A stretch of DNA of 64,000 bases, taken from positions 1 through 64,000 of the forward strand of contig NZ_JABVCQ010000017.1 of NCBI RefSeq assembly GCF_014145225.1, given 5' to 3'. Both the position numbers and the translations under genes were made by a program. Origin of the DNA: Thiospirillum jenense. Lineage in GTDB: Bacteria > Pseudomonadota > Gammaproteobacteria > Chromatiales > Chromatiaceae. Shown here piece by piece: positions 55,994-64,000 of the stretch. The number at the start of each line of letters is the position of its first letter. Positions within the stretch are counted from its first letter, which is position 1. The notes beneath the pieces were generated by a model. It was not told where the DNA came from. It saw only the letters and a program-made list of their open reading frames with translations, and ran no database searches.

Positions 55994-56860
55994 ATGAATG
56001 TTCATTCTCAAGCACCCGCCACCTCATCACCTGTTGCCATCACGCCACGCTCGGCGGCCGAAACGTCCATTATGGCGCCGGCGGATGTCGAGCGTACGCC
56101 AATTCTGTTAGCCATCGGCGGTCACGACCCCAGCGGTGGGGCGGGAATTCAAGCAGATACCGAAGCGGCCGCGGCCGCTGGCGTGCATTGTTGTACTGCG
56201 ATCACTTGTATCACGGTGCAAAATACCTGTGGCTTGTGTCAACTCGTGCCGCAGCGGCCGGCGCAAGTGCGGGCGCAGTGTCAGGTGATTATGGATGACA
56301 GCCGGATCGGTGCCATTAAAGTGGGGCTAATTGGGAGTTCGCGGTTGATTCAAGTGTTGGGCGAATTGATTGACGCCTGCCCGGGGGTGCCGGTGGTGCT
56401 TGATCCGGTGTTAGCCGCCGGTAGTGGGCAGGTGACGGCGGATGCGGCGCTCATCAATCAGTTGCGCTTGCATCTGTTGCCGCGCTGTGAACTGGTCACG
56501 CCCAATGTGCCGGAGGCGTTGTTGATGTCAACCGTGACGCAATTTGAACGCGCCGCAGAGCGATTATTAGCATTTGGTTGTAAAGCGGTATTATTGACCG
56601 GTACGCACGATCACACGAGTGAGTTGGTTATCAATCGCCTGTACCGCCCCAATGAAGCGGTCGTGGCGTGGGAATGGCCGCGGCTGGCGGCGAGTTTTCA
56701 CGGTTCCGGTTGTACGCTGGCCAGTGCGATTGCCGCACGATTAGCCAGCGGACAATCGTTGGTGGATGCCATTGAGGCGGCACAAATCTACGTTGCGGCG
56801 GCGCTGAACACGGCACGTCAAACCGGGCGCTGTCAAATGACGCCGCGGCGCGTTGGCTAA
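55994..56860 (+). CDS. thiD: Hydroxymethylpyrimidine/phosphomethylpyrimidine kinase
   Basis: A ~288-residue ribokinase-fold enzyme of thiamine synthesis that phosphorylates HMP and HMP-P. Motifs: IGGHDPSGGAGIQADTEAA, VVLDPVLAAGSGQ, VTPNVPEAL and the anion-hole FHGSGCTLASAIA with the catalytic Cys region. The frame is open from 55877, but homology begins near ILLAIGGHD; the ATG at 55994 is a compromise and one at ~56072 is also possible. No TPP riboswitch is seen upstream, and no thiE or thiC is nearby. Confidence 0.92.
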   Translation: MNVHSQAPATSSPVAITPRSAAETSIMAPADVERTPILLAIGGHDPSGGAGIQADTEAAAAAGVHCCTAITCITVQNTCGLCQLVPQRPAQVRAQCQVIMDDSRIGAIKVGLIGSSRLIQVLGELIDACPGVPVVLDPVLAAGSGQVTADAALINQLRLHLLPRCELVTPNVPEALLMSTVTQFERAAERLLAFGCKAVLLTGTHDHTSELVINRLYRPNEAVVAWEWPRLAASFHGSGCTLASAIAARLASGQSLVDAIEAAQIYVAAALNTARQTGRCQMTPRRVG

Positions 56861-56966
56861 TGCTGGCGGAAAGTGGCGGGCGCTTTGATCGAGACACCTC
56901 AGTCTGCGGATTGACTTAAGAAATAACTTAGTGGCGACATGCTTTAACACTCTACAGTTTCACAAC

Positions 56967-59132
56967 ATGATGAAAGAAAAGGATTACAGCATTCTGGTGG
57001 TGGATGATGAGCCAGCGAACGTGTTGCTGCTGACGCGCATGTTGCAGGATAGCTACACGGTGCGCTCGGCCCTCAGCGGCGGTGAAGCATTAGCCATCGC
57101 TCAGAGTGACGATAAACCGGCACTGATCCTGCTCGATGTGATGATGCCCGAATTGGACGGGTTTGAAGTTTGCCGCCGCCTCAAAGATCAACCGGATACC
57201 AAAGATATTATGGTGATCTTTGTCACCGCGATGGGCGACAGTGCCGCCGAAGAGGTGGGGTTAAATCTCGGCGCGGTGGATTACATCGCCAAGCCGCTGC
57301 GCTGGCCAATCGTGCGCGCTCGGGTGCGTAATCACATGAACGTGCGCAAAAAAACCGATATGTTGGAGGCGATGTCCTACATTGATGGGTTAACCCACGC
57401 GCACAACCGCCGGCGGTTTGACATGACGCTGCCGATTGAATGGCAACGCGGCCGCCGCACCCGCCGACCGCTGGCGCTGGTGATGATTGACTTTGACCAT
57501 TTCAAAGCGTTAAACGATCACTACGGTCACGGCAGCGGCGACATCTGCTTGCAACAGGGCGCAGCGGCCATGACATCCACTTTGCGCCGCCCGGGTGATC
57601 TACTCGCCCGCTACGGCGGCGAAGAATTTGTCGTGTTGTTACCCGATACCGATCTGGAAGGCGCCCGCCGCCGTGCCGAGGAAATGCGTTTAGCGGTCAA
57701 AGCGTTACGCCTCCCGCATGAATATTCCTCGGTGGCCGATCATGTCACCATCAGTTTAGGCGTGGCGGCGGCAGTGCCCGACCCGATTTTTGAACCGCTG
57801 CAATTGTTGGAATTAGCCGATCAAGCCCTCAATCGTGCCAAAACCGAAGGGCGTGATCGGGTCGGCATCGCCCCACCGCTGGGAACAACCCGCTCGATTC
57901 CCGCCTTTGCCGACTGCACCCTGGTCGCCATGCCCGAACAGCCGACTGACACGCCCACCGCCGCGCCCGAGGCCAGTTGCAAGCCAAGTCCGACGGAACG
58001 CAACGTCACCAGTCAATACCGCGAAGCCCAAACCTTGATGGGGGTGACCATCACCACGCTGGAACATTTGCTCGACACGCCGTTGAGTGGTGAGCAACGC
58101 CAGTGCGTGGAAACCCTGCGCTCCAGCGCCGCGCAATTGCGCAGTTTTCTCAACAGTGATGCGCTGAAAACCTCGGTTACACTCGCCCCGGCCACCGCCT
58201 TGGTGGGCGGTAGCGCCACCAGTGATGCGCCCGTCAAGTCGGCGGTAGCTGAAACGATGGCGGCGTCGGCAGCAGCAGTGGCGAAATTAGCGGAGGTGCG
58301 GCTGCTATTGGTGGATGATAACCGCGCCAATCGGACGGTCATCACCGCCATGTTGCGCAAACTGGGGTATCAGGACGTGGTGGCGGTCGGGGGCGGCCAC
58401 AGTGCGCTCCAACATTTGGCGCAGCAGGACGTTGATCTGGTGCTAACCGATTGCCAAATGCCCGACATGAACGGGATGGAACTGGTTAAACGCATTCGGT
58501 CAGCCGATAGTGAGGTGCGCCAGCACGAGGTGCCGGTGATTGCGCTGACCGGCTTGACCGACAGCAGTGCGCAAAATTTGTGTATGCAGGCGGGGATCAA
58601 CGGTTATCTGGTTAAGCCGGTCAATTTGGTTGATTTGGCGGCGATGTTGACCAAACATCTGGGCGATCGGGCGACCTCACAACTGATCTTGGAACCGCCC
58701 ACCCCGCCCGTGCCAGCCGCGACTAACGTCCCCACCCCAGCCGCCACGCTCACCCCGGCGCCGCTGGGGGATGACCTGTCGCCGTTGTTTCGCAGCCGTG
58801 AATTGCTGGAACGGGTGGGGCAGGATCCCGACATCGCCAGCGCCGTAGTCGGGCAATTTCTCAGCGACGTACCGATGCGCATTGTCGAATTGCACACCAG
58901 CTTAAGCATCGGCGATGTGGAACGAGTCAAATTTTTAGCCCACAGCATCAAAGGGTTAGCTGGCACCATCGCCGCGCCGGGGTTGCAAAATCTCGCCGCC
59001 CGCCTGGAAACAGGTACGCAAGACATCGCCAGTGATCTGATCCTTGCCGGTGAATTAGACGCCGAATATCGTCGCCTCGCTCGTGTGCTGCGTCATTCCC
59101 TACAACAATGGACGAAACAGCGGACTGATTAA
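56967..59132 (+). CDS. REC-GGDEF-REC-HPt response regulator (diguanylate cyclase and phosphorelay protein)
   Basis: A ~721-residue soluble protein: receiver 1 (Asp57 in LILLDVMMP), an active-looking GGDEF domain (GGEEF at ~217) with the inhibitory I-site RPGD five residues before it, a linker, receiver 2 (about 440-565, Asp495 in VLTDCQMPDMNG, Lys in LVKPVN), and a C-terminal histidine phosphotransfer domain with His659 (LAHSIKGLAG). A Pro/Ala/Thr-rich linker (about 575-610) separates the last two. It could take phosphate from a hybrid kinase and couple it to c-di-GMP synthesis. The ATG at 56967 is preferred over an upstream GTG because the receiver fold starts there. Confidence 0.9.
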   Translation: MMKEKDYSILVVDDEPANVLLLTRMLQDSYTVRSALSGGEALAIAQSDDKPALILLDVMMPELDGFEVCRRLKDQPDTKDIMVIFVTAMGDSAAEEVGLNLGAVDYIAKPLRWPIVRARVRNHMNVRKKTDMLEAMSYIDGLTHAHNRRRFDMTLPIEWQRGRRTRRPLALVMIDFDHFKALNDHYGHGSGDICLQQGAAAMTSTLRRPGDLLARYGGEEFVVLLPDTDLEGARRRAEEMRLAVKALRLPHEYSSVADHVTISLGVAAAVPDPIFEPLQLLELADQALNRAKTEGRDRVGIAPPLGTTRSIPAFADCTLVAMPEQPTDTPTAAPEASCKPSPTERNVTSQYREAQTLMGVTITTLEHLLDTPLSGEQRQCVETLRSSAAQLRSFLNSDALKTSVTLAPATALVGGSATSDAPVKSAVAETMAASAAAVAKLAEVRLLLVDDNRANRTVITAMLRKLGYQDVVAVGGGHSALQHLAQQDVDLVLTDCQMPDMNGMELVKRIRSADSEVRQHEVPVIALTGLTDSSAQNLCMQAGINGYLVKPVNLVDLAAMLTKHLGDRATSQLILEPPTPPVPAATNVPTPAATLTPAPLGDDLSPLFRSRELLERVGQDPDIASAVVGQFLSDVPMRIVELHTSLSIGDVERVKFLAHSIKGLAGTIAAPGLQNLAARLETGTQDIASDLILAGELDAEYRRLARVLRHSLQQWTKQRTD

Positions 59133-59255
59133 TCACACCGCCGATTTTTTATTGCGCCCTTGAACATTCACTCAAACACACCGTATTCGTACAATCGCAC
59201 TCCTGATTGAAGTTTCAGTTAATTCAAATTGCCGTATAGCCGTATTGTTTGCAAG

Positions 59256-60206
59256 ATGCCCAGTGAACTCCCTATCGTATTGATCGTTGATGATGTGCCA
59301 ACTAACATTCATATTTTGGCGGATGCACTGCGCCACGAATGCCGAATTAAAGTTGCCGTTCACGGCGAAGAAGCATTAGACATTGCCCGCACTGCGCCGC
59401 AACCCGATTTAATTTTATTAGATGTAATGATGCCGGATTTAGACGGCTATGAAGTGTGTCGCCGCTTGAAAAATGATCCCATCACGCGGGCAATTCCAAT
59501 TATCTTTGTCAGCGCCCGCGATGCCGAAGATGACCAAACGCTCGGGTTTAATCTCGGCGGCGTTGATTACATTACCAAACCGTTTTCAATTCCAGTGGTG
59601 CGCGCACGGGTGCGAACACATATTCGATTAAAACGCCAAACCGACGCACTGCAACATTTGTCACGCATTGATCCGCTCACCGGCGTTGCCAATCGGCGCC
59701 ATTTTGATGAACTCATTCAAATTGAAATGCGACGCGCCCTGCGTGACCAAGACCCCCTATCCTTGTTAATGATTGATATTGATTATTTCAAAGGCTACAA
59801 TGATTATTACGGCCACGGCGCCGGCGACCTATGCTTACAACAGGTGGCCAATACATTAGCCAATGGATTATCCCGCCCGGGTGATTTACTCGCCCGCTAT
59901 GGTGGCGAAGAATTCATTGCCGTATTACCCGCCACCGTGCGTACGGCGGCACATCAATTAGCCGACCGCTTGCGTATCAACGTATTACAATTGGGCATTG
60001 CACATGCGCAATCACCAGCTGCGGCGGTAGTCACCATTAGCGTTGGCGTGGCCACGTTAATTAGCACACCAGCAGTACTACAGGCGCATAATCAATCGGA
60101 AATAGATGTGTTATTAAAAGAAGCCGACACATTGCTATACAGCGCAAAAGCCAGCGGGCGTAATTGTGTGATGAGTGTTTTGCCACTTGATCCAGCAATT
60201 GACTGA
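59256..60206 (+). CDS. REC-GGDEF response regulator (diguanylate cyclase)
   Basis: A 316-residue paralogue of the N-terminal half of the preceding gene: receiver (Asp56 in LILLDVMMPDLDG, Lys in ITKPFS), then GGDEF (RYGGEEFIAVLP) with the RPGD I-site. Phosphorylation should activate c-di-GMP synthesis with product inhibition. The ATG at 59256 is preferred; a TTG nine codons upstream is not supported. It lies 123 nt after the multi-domain gene in the same direction; the two probably arose by duplication. Confidence 0.92.
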   Translation: MPSELPIVLIVDDVPTNIHILADALRHECRIKVAVHGEEALDIARTAPQPDLILLDVMMPDLDGYEVCRRLKNDPITRAIPIIFVSARDAEDDQTLGFNLGGVDYITKPFSIPVVRARVRTHIRLKRQTDALQHLSRIDPLTGVANRRHFDELIQIEMRRALRDQDPLSLLMIDIDYFKGYNDYYGHGAGDLCLQQVANTLANGLSRPGDLLARYGGEEFIAVLPATVRTAAHQLADRLRINVLQLGIAHAQSPAAAVVTISVGVATLISTPAVLQAHNQSEIDVLLKEADTLLYSAKASGRNCVMSVLPLDPAID

Positions 60207-60315
60207 ATCAGTCATGTCATAGTCAATGGCGCCACGGAAGGTATTGCAAGACTCGTTACAAAACCCGCGGCACCGCATTTTGCGCATCACGCTGGTCGTG
60301 ATCAAGCGCAACCCT

Positions 60316-60378
60316 TGTCATTTCAAGTGACGTGAGAAATCTCAATTGACTTAATAAAGATTTCTCAGAGGCTACGCC
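60316..60378 (+). repeat. Dispersed intergenic repeat with GAGAAATCT inverted arms
   Basis: GTCATTTCAAGTGACGTGAGAAATCT ... AGATTTCTC followed by AGAGGCTACGCCT. The 9-bp arms (60334-60342 and 60358-60366) are perfect. The GTCATTTC...GAGAAATCT pattern resembles intergenic repeats known from diverse bacteria. It may act as a terminator between the REC-GGDEF gene and the convergent rubredoxin gene. Confidence 0.5.
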
Positions 60379-60394
60379 TGTTGTGCAATGTAGA

Positions 60395-60559
60395 TCAATC
60401 AATCATCAATTCAAAATCTTCTTTACCCACACCGCATTCTGGACATTTCCAATCCTCAGGCACCTGCTCCCAAGGCGTACCGGCTGGAATATCATCTTCT
60501 GGCCAGCCTTCCGCTTCATCATAAATCAAACCACACACAGCACACGCATATCGTTTCAT
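60395..60559 (-). CDS. rubA: Rubredoxin
   Basis: A 54-residue protein with the classical one-iron site: CAVCGLIYD near the N-terminus and CPECGVGKEDF near the C-terminus, with PEDWKCP between. A perfect ribosome binding site (GGAGGA) precedes the ATG at 60559. Rubredoxins carry single electrons, for example to oxygen- or peroxide-reducing enzymes. No rubredoxin reductase or rubrerythrin is adjacent; the upstream neighbour in the same direction is an FNR-like regulator. Confidence 0.95.
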   Translation of the reverse strand: MKRYACAVCGLIYDEAEGWPEDDIPAGTPWEQVPEDWKCPECGVGKEDFELMID

Positions 60560-60629
60560 GTTTTATTTCCTCCAGTTAATGACTAATCCATCACGATTCA
60601 TTAAAAAATGCGCATCACTAAACGGCACT

Positions 60630-61337
60630 TTAATCCTCGGCAATGCGCCGTAAACTTAGCACATCGAGTAAATATTCAGTGGGGGTAATTTCAATTATTA
60701 AATCTTCACGCTTGAAACTTGCCACTGTGCGACTAGCAGTTTCGGTAGTAATTCCCAACATCGCTCCCATATCTTCACGATTAAATAATTGGCAGGTATT
60801 GCGCGTGGAATCTTGAATTAACCGCAATAATAAACGAGCCATACGCTGCCGCGCCGACCCCGTTGATAATTCAGTCAACCACGCATCCGCTTCGGTTAAC
60901 GCTCGCTGCCAACGGGTCATTAATTCACGATATAATTTTGAATTATCATGCGCCAGCGTCTGTACTAATTGCACTGGAAAACGGCAAAGTTCAGTTGGTT
61001 GCAAAACCACCGCATCATGTTGATAACACTCATCTAATAATGCCTCCAATCCTAATACATCGCCACTACGCACTAATCGCACAATACGCAAATTACCATC
61101 CGCCAGGTACTGCACTAATTTTAATGCACCACTGCGCACCGTGAACATATATTCATCACGATCTCCGCTATGATAAAGCACCGCGCCCGCTTTAAAATTA
61201 AATTGTTCAATCGGCTCGTGAATGATTTCAAAATCCGCCGCTTCCAGATCGGCAAATAGCATCGAAGTGCGCAAGGCACAGGTGCGACAATCGGCATCGC
61301 CCGCCCATGCTTCGCGTAAAGTAACTGATTTTGCCAT
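60630..61337 (-). CDS. Crp/Fnr-family transcription regulator
   Basis: A 235-residue regulator: a Cys-bearing N-terminus (CRTCALRTSMLF, Cys17 and Cys20), a cyclic-nucleotide-like beta barrel (about 30-120), a dimer helix and a winged HTH. The recognition helix TTETASRTV has the E-x-x-S-R pattern of FNR, so the target should be an FNR-type box (TTGAT-N4-ATCAA). Compared with E. coli FNR, Cys20/23/122 have equivalents (17, 20, 118), but the Cys29 position is Met26. The cluster, if formed, needs another ligand, or the protein senses something else. It lies 70 nt upstream of rubA, same strand. Confidence 0.88.
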   Translation of the reverse strand: MAKSVTLREAWAGDADCRTCALRTSMLFADLEAADFEIIHEPIEQFNFKAGAVLYHSGDRDEYMFTVRSGALKLVQYLADGNLRIVRLVRSGDVLGLEALLDECYQHDAVVLQPTELCRFPVQLVQTLAHDNSKLYRELMTRWQRALTEADAWLTELSTGSARQRMARLLLRLIQDSTRNTCQLFNREDMGAMLGITTETASRTVASFKREDLIIEITPTEYLLDVLSLRRIAED

Positions 61338-61466
61338 AGCCGTTGTTTAATAATCAGAATGATGCGGTTGAATAAAAACTGGTGTGATCGGCAATACACT
61401 GTGCGAGCAGGAGCTGTGTAATTATCATCTGACTGATGCGGCGGTCAAATGCGTAGTGCGAGCCAT

Positions 61467-63089
61467 TTAATAGGCTAATGTGCGCGGGCGGTATTGGTCA
61501 GGAATTAACACAGTCGGGTGCAGTTGTTCATCATCCTGATAGGGAAAATCTAATGTGTAATGCAGCCCGCGACTTTCCCGCCGCCGCTGGGCCGATTGCA
61601 CAATTAAATCGGCCACTTCGACTAGATTGCGCAATTCTAATAAATCGTTATTGACGCGGAAGTGGCTGTAGTTTTCAATGATTTCTTGTTTTAATAAATC
61701 AAGACGGCGCTTGGCGCGGGTTAAGCGTTTATTAGTGCGCACAATGCCGACATAATCCCACATAAAACGGCGTAATTCTTCCCAATTGTGCGAAATAACC
61801 ACTTCTTCATCCGGTTCGGTGACGCGGCTGGCATCCCACGCAGGAACGTCGGGTGGTAATTCCCATTGCTGCATTAAACGAGCGATGTCATTCGCGGCCA
61901 ATTCACCAAAGACTAAACATTCTAATAATGAATTGCTGGCCATGCGATTGGCGCCGTGCAAACCCGTATAAGCGGTTTCACCAATGGCGTATAGCCCAGG
62001 AATATCAGTGCGGGCGTCCGCATCAGTCACGACTCCGCCGCAAGTGTAATGCGCAGCTGGCACGACGGGAATAGGTTCTTTGGTCATGTCTATTCCCAAA
62101 TCTAAACAGCGGGCGTGAATGGTGGGGAAATGATCGTGAATGAACTCGGCGGGGCGATGGGAAATATCTAAATACACACATTTGCTGCCCAGTCGTTTCA
62201 TTTCATGGTCAATTGCGCGGGCGACGATGTCACGCGGTGCTAATTCGGCGCGGGCATCAAAACGTGGCATGAAACGCTCGCCGTCGGGTAATAATAAATG
62301 GGCGCCTTCACCGCGTAGCGCTTCGGTAATTAAAAACGATTTGGCTTTGGAATGATACAAACAGGTGGGGTGGAATTGCATGAATTCCATATTAGCCACG
62401 CGACAACCGGCGCGCCACGCCATTGCAATGCCATCACCAGTGGCGACATCTGGATTGCTGGTATATAAATAAACTTTACTCGCACCACCGGTGGCTAATA
62501 CAATAAACCGGGCTAAAAAGGTGCGTACTTCACCACTGGCTTGATCTAAAACATATGCACCGAGGCAGCGGCGTTGTTGATAACCGAAGCGGTCGGATAT
62601 AATTAAATCAATTGCCGCGTGTTGTTCAAATAAATTGATATTAGCGCGGCTATGTACCTGTTCTACAAGGGTTTCTTCGACAGCGCGCCCGGTGGCGTCG
62701 GCGGCATGAACGACGCGGCGATGGGTATGACCGCCCTCGCGGGTTAAATGATAACCACTGGTGTCAGCGGTATCATCACGAGTGAATGCCACGCCCGCTT
62801 GCATTAACCAGCGGATATTGTCTGGCCCGTGTGCTACGACGCGCTCGACAATTGCACGATCACATAAACCGGCGCCGGCATCTAATGTATCTGCGACATG
62901 TGATTCTAATGAATCTCCCGCATCAAACACGGCTGAAATGCCGCCCTGTGCGTATAGCGTATTGCCCTCGTGCAGGGTGCGTTTGGCTAATACGGCGATT
63001 TGAATGTCGGGCTGCAAGCGTAATGCGAGGCTTAAACCCGCAGCGCCGCTGCCAATAATTAACACGTCGTGGCGGTATGAAGTAGTCAT
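61467..63089 (-). CDS. nadB: L-aspartate oxidase
   Basis: A 540-residue flavoprotein: FAD-binding [16 protein letters not shown] at the N-terminus, [10 protein letters not shown], the active-site region [34 protein letters not shown] and [10 protein letters not shown], as in succinate dehydrogenase/NadB flavoproteins. It oxidises aspartate to iminoaspartate for quinolinate and NAD synthesis with NadA. No nadA or nadC adjacent. In many gammaproteobacteria it neighbours rpoE; not here. Confidence 0.96.
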   Translation of the reverse strand: MTTSYRHDVLIIGSGAAGLSLALRLQPDIQIAVLAKRTLHEGNTLYAQGGISAVFDAGDSLESHVADTLDAGAGLCDRAIVERVVAHGPDNIRWLMQAGVAFTRDDTADTSGYHLTREGGHTHRRVVHAADATGRAVEETLVEQVHSRANINLFEQHAAIDLIISDRFGYQQRRCLGAYVLDQASGEVRTFLARFIVLATGGASKVYLYTSNPDVATGDGIAMAWRAGCRVANMEFMQFHPTCLYHSKAKSFLITEALRGEGAHLLLPDGERFMPRFDARAELAPRDIVARAIDHEMKRLGSKCVYLDISHRPAEFIHDHFPTIHARCLDLGIDMTKEPIPVVPAAHYTCGGVVTDADARTDIPGLYAIGETAYTGLHGANRMASNSLLECLVFGELAANDIARLMQQWELPPDVPAWDASRVTEPDEEVVISHNWEELRRFMWDYVGIVRTNKRLTRAKRRLDLLKQEIIENYSHFRVNNDLLELRNLVEVADLIVQSAQRRRESRGLHYTLDFPYQDDEQLHPTVLIPDQYRPRTLAY

Positions 63090-63286
63090 TTATTTTTATT
63101 CCGTGTGTTAATTGTCAGCTTGTCAGATGGGAATCACCATTGTCAATATTTAAATGCCACGATGGCAGGCGCCGAGATCGCAAAAGAAATTGCGTGTGAA
63201 ATGCGTCTATTGACATCAGATGTATTTTACCATAGCTGACTGACTGATGTGTATTATACAATGCTGTTGTAACCGAAAAATGCAAT

Positions 63287-63362
63287 TTATCTATTCGGAT
63301 CAATCCCCGCTTCTTTGAGTAGTTTCAATAATCGCTCTTTTTCAACCAACGCCAAATATTTA
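63287..63362 (-). pseudogene. Tail of a probable Uma2-family nuclease gene
   Basis: The minus strand reads KYLALVEKERLLKLLKEAG followed by IDPNR and a stop, the C-terminal coiled-coil and ELGIDPD-like ending typical of Uma2 (DUF820) proteins. The rest of the gene is absent; homology stops where transposase-like sequence on the opposite strand begins. Probably a gene truncated by IS insertion or deletion. Only ~24 codons remain, so the assignment is tentative. Confidence 0.45.
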
Positions 63363-63369
63363 AGTCGTC

Positions 63370-63720
63370 CTTATGGTGGTAGAAGACACGACTTTCATCT
63401 ATTAAAACAAGAATTTTCACCAGCGCTACCCCGGTTTGAAAATTGTACAATGAAAGTTGATTCAGGGTACACCGGAATTGTTAATAGTTATTCATACAAA
63501 AGCGTTTCAATTCCACACAAAAAATCTAAAAATAAACCATTAACAAGTGAACAAAAAACTGCCAATAAACAGCTTGCTTTAGAGCGTATTTTTGTTGAGC
63601 ATAATATTGCTGGATTAAAGCGATTTCGTATTTTTCAGATCGGTTTCGTATTCACAACTTTGATTTGTATGACAAAATTCTCGGCGTTTGTGCTGGACTG
63701 TGGAATTTTAGCCTAGCTAA
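63370..63720 (+). pseudogene. Remnant of an IS5-like DDE transposase (DDE_4-type)
   Basis: The plus strand encodes transposase-like pieces: YGGRRHDFHLLK, VDSGYTGI (a catalytic Asp region), PHKKSKNKPLTSEQKTANK and ALERIFVEHNIAGLKRFRI. After RFRIF the frame shifts; the next frame continues DRFRIHNFDLYDKILGVCAG and WNFSLAN to a TAG. The N-terminal half is missing and one frameshift is present, so it is inactive. No terminal inverted repeats could be identified. Confidence 0.75.
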
Positions 63721-63934
63721 CTAGCTGATTTTTTAGTTAAAATAACTCTATTGGACAAAGCAAAAAGGGCGTTATTTCCCGCCGCCACTGTTTATATTAA
63801 TGGCACAGGTGACAACGGATATCAATGCGATTAGAATAAAAGCATCACTTAAACAACCAATAAAATAACGCTGGTTTGTCATAACGATCATTGCGTGGTA
63901 TTAATAGTGAACGTCCAACACAGATACACCACAA

Positions 63935-63962
63935 TTGATCGGGCTTTTTCATTTAGTATAAT
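63935..63962 (+). promoter_or_regulatory. Sigma-70-like promoter near the window end
   Basis: TTGATC (63935-63940), 16-bp spacer and TATAAT (63957-63962), then AGGTCAGGG and an ATG at 63993. This suggests a gene starting on the plus strand and running out of the window; only two full codons are visible. The rest of 63721-63930 shows no supported feature. Confidence 0.5.
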
Positions 63963-64000
63963 GACATCATGGTCACTTGATAGGTCAGGGCAATGAAACA

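Noticed and set aside
57813-58895. Minus-strand open frames within the REC-GGDEF-REC-HPt gene
   Set aside because: Shadows of GC-rich coding sequence, with no homology signals.
1-64000. CRISPR array or cas genes
   Set aside because: No regularly spaced direct repeats and no Cas-like proteins were found; the repeats present are single palindromes.

Overview
The window looks like chromosomal DNA from a gammaproteobacterium. The evidence is HflD, the split glycine decarboxylase (gcvPA type), a long two-domain Pta, an ileS-lspA pair, HrcA with a perfect CIRCE element, TrkA/TrkH and FNR-type regulators. A motile sulfur- or redox-active member (Chromatiales/Thiotrichales-like) would fit the heme-bearing chemoreceptor, rubredoxin and LOV kinase, but no photosynthesis or sulfur-oxidation gene is present, so this placement is an inference.

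Layout. 1-3.9 kb is an AT-rich accessory block on the minus strand: an EcoRI-like restriction endonuclease with a D12-class adenine methylase, a RelE-like toxin/antitoxin pair, an orphan antitoxin overlapping a BrnT remnant, and an HNH nuclease. 4-5.8 kb holds an incomplete glycine-cleavage cluster (gcvH-gcvPA, no gcvT or gcvPB), followed by a BrnT/BrnA pair and an OmpA-domain pseudogene. 6.9-12.5 kb has a chemoreceptor with two apparent sensor modules, an LbtU-like porin, an orphan ParA and 6-phosphogluconate dehydrogenase. 12.5-22.8 kb has a giant MscS-type channel, Ppx/GppA, a degenerate GGDEF protein, a Kunitz-domain lipoprotein, a sensor kinase and a three-unit QueD/PTPS fusion. 23-28.3 kb is the heat-shock cluster CIRCE-hrcA-grpE-dnaK-dnaJ. 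28.5-33.4 kb has an AlaC-type aminotransferase and the coupled pta-ackA genes. 33.5-46.2 kb carries a DUF4124-like protein, a pilin and a PilC-like protein, RimK, lspA, ileS, a dicarboxylate symporter, trkA-trkH and a DevA/DevB-type exporter without a permease. A tRNA-Lys(UUU) lies at 46.63 kb. 47-60 kb is rich in signalling genes: a LOV-PAS hybrid kinase, a heme-c chemoreceptor, a REC-GGDEF-REC-HPt protein and a REC-GGDEF protein, with rpmB-rpmG-hflD-sbcD and thiD between them. 60.4-64 kb has rubredoxin, an FNR-like regulator, nadB, and an eroded IS copy beside the tail of a probable Uma2 gene.

How the genes work together. The core metabolic and housekeeping operons are ordinary. The unusual content is the sensory and accessory layer: light (LOV), redox (c-heme MCP, FNR-like), c-di-GMP output, and defence/toxin modules on both sides of a truncated gcv cluster. 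The strongest candidates for new biology are the triple PTPS fusion, in which active-site residues are split between units, and the Arg-P1 Kunitz lipoprotein. Also notable are the two-heme chemoreceptor, the EcoRI-like nuclease with a D12-class partner, and the hflD-sbcD junction, where the only plausible sbcD start is CTG directly after a TGA. A palindromic repeat (core GGGAACGATCA) recurs at five intergenic sites.
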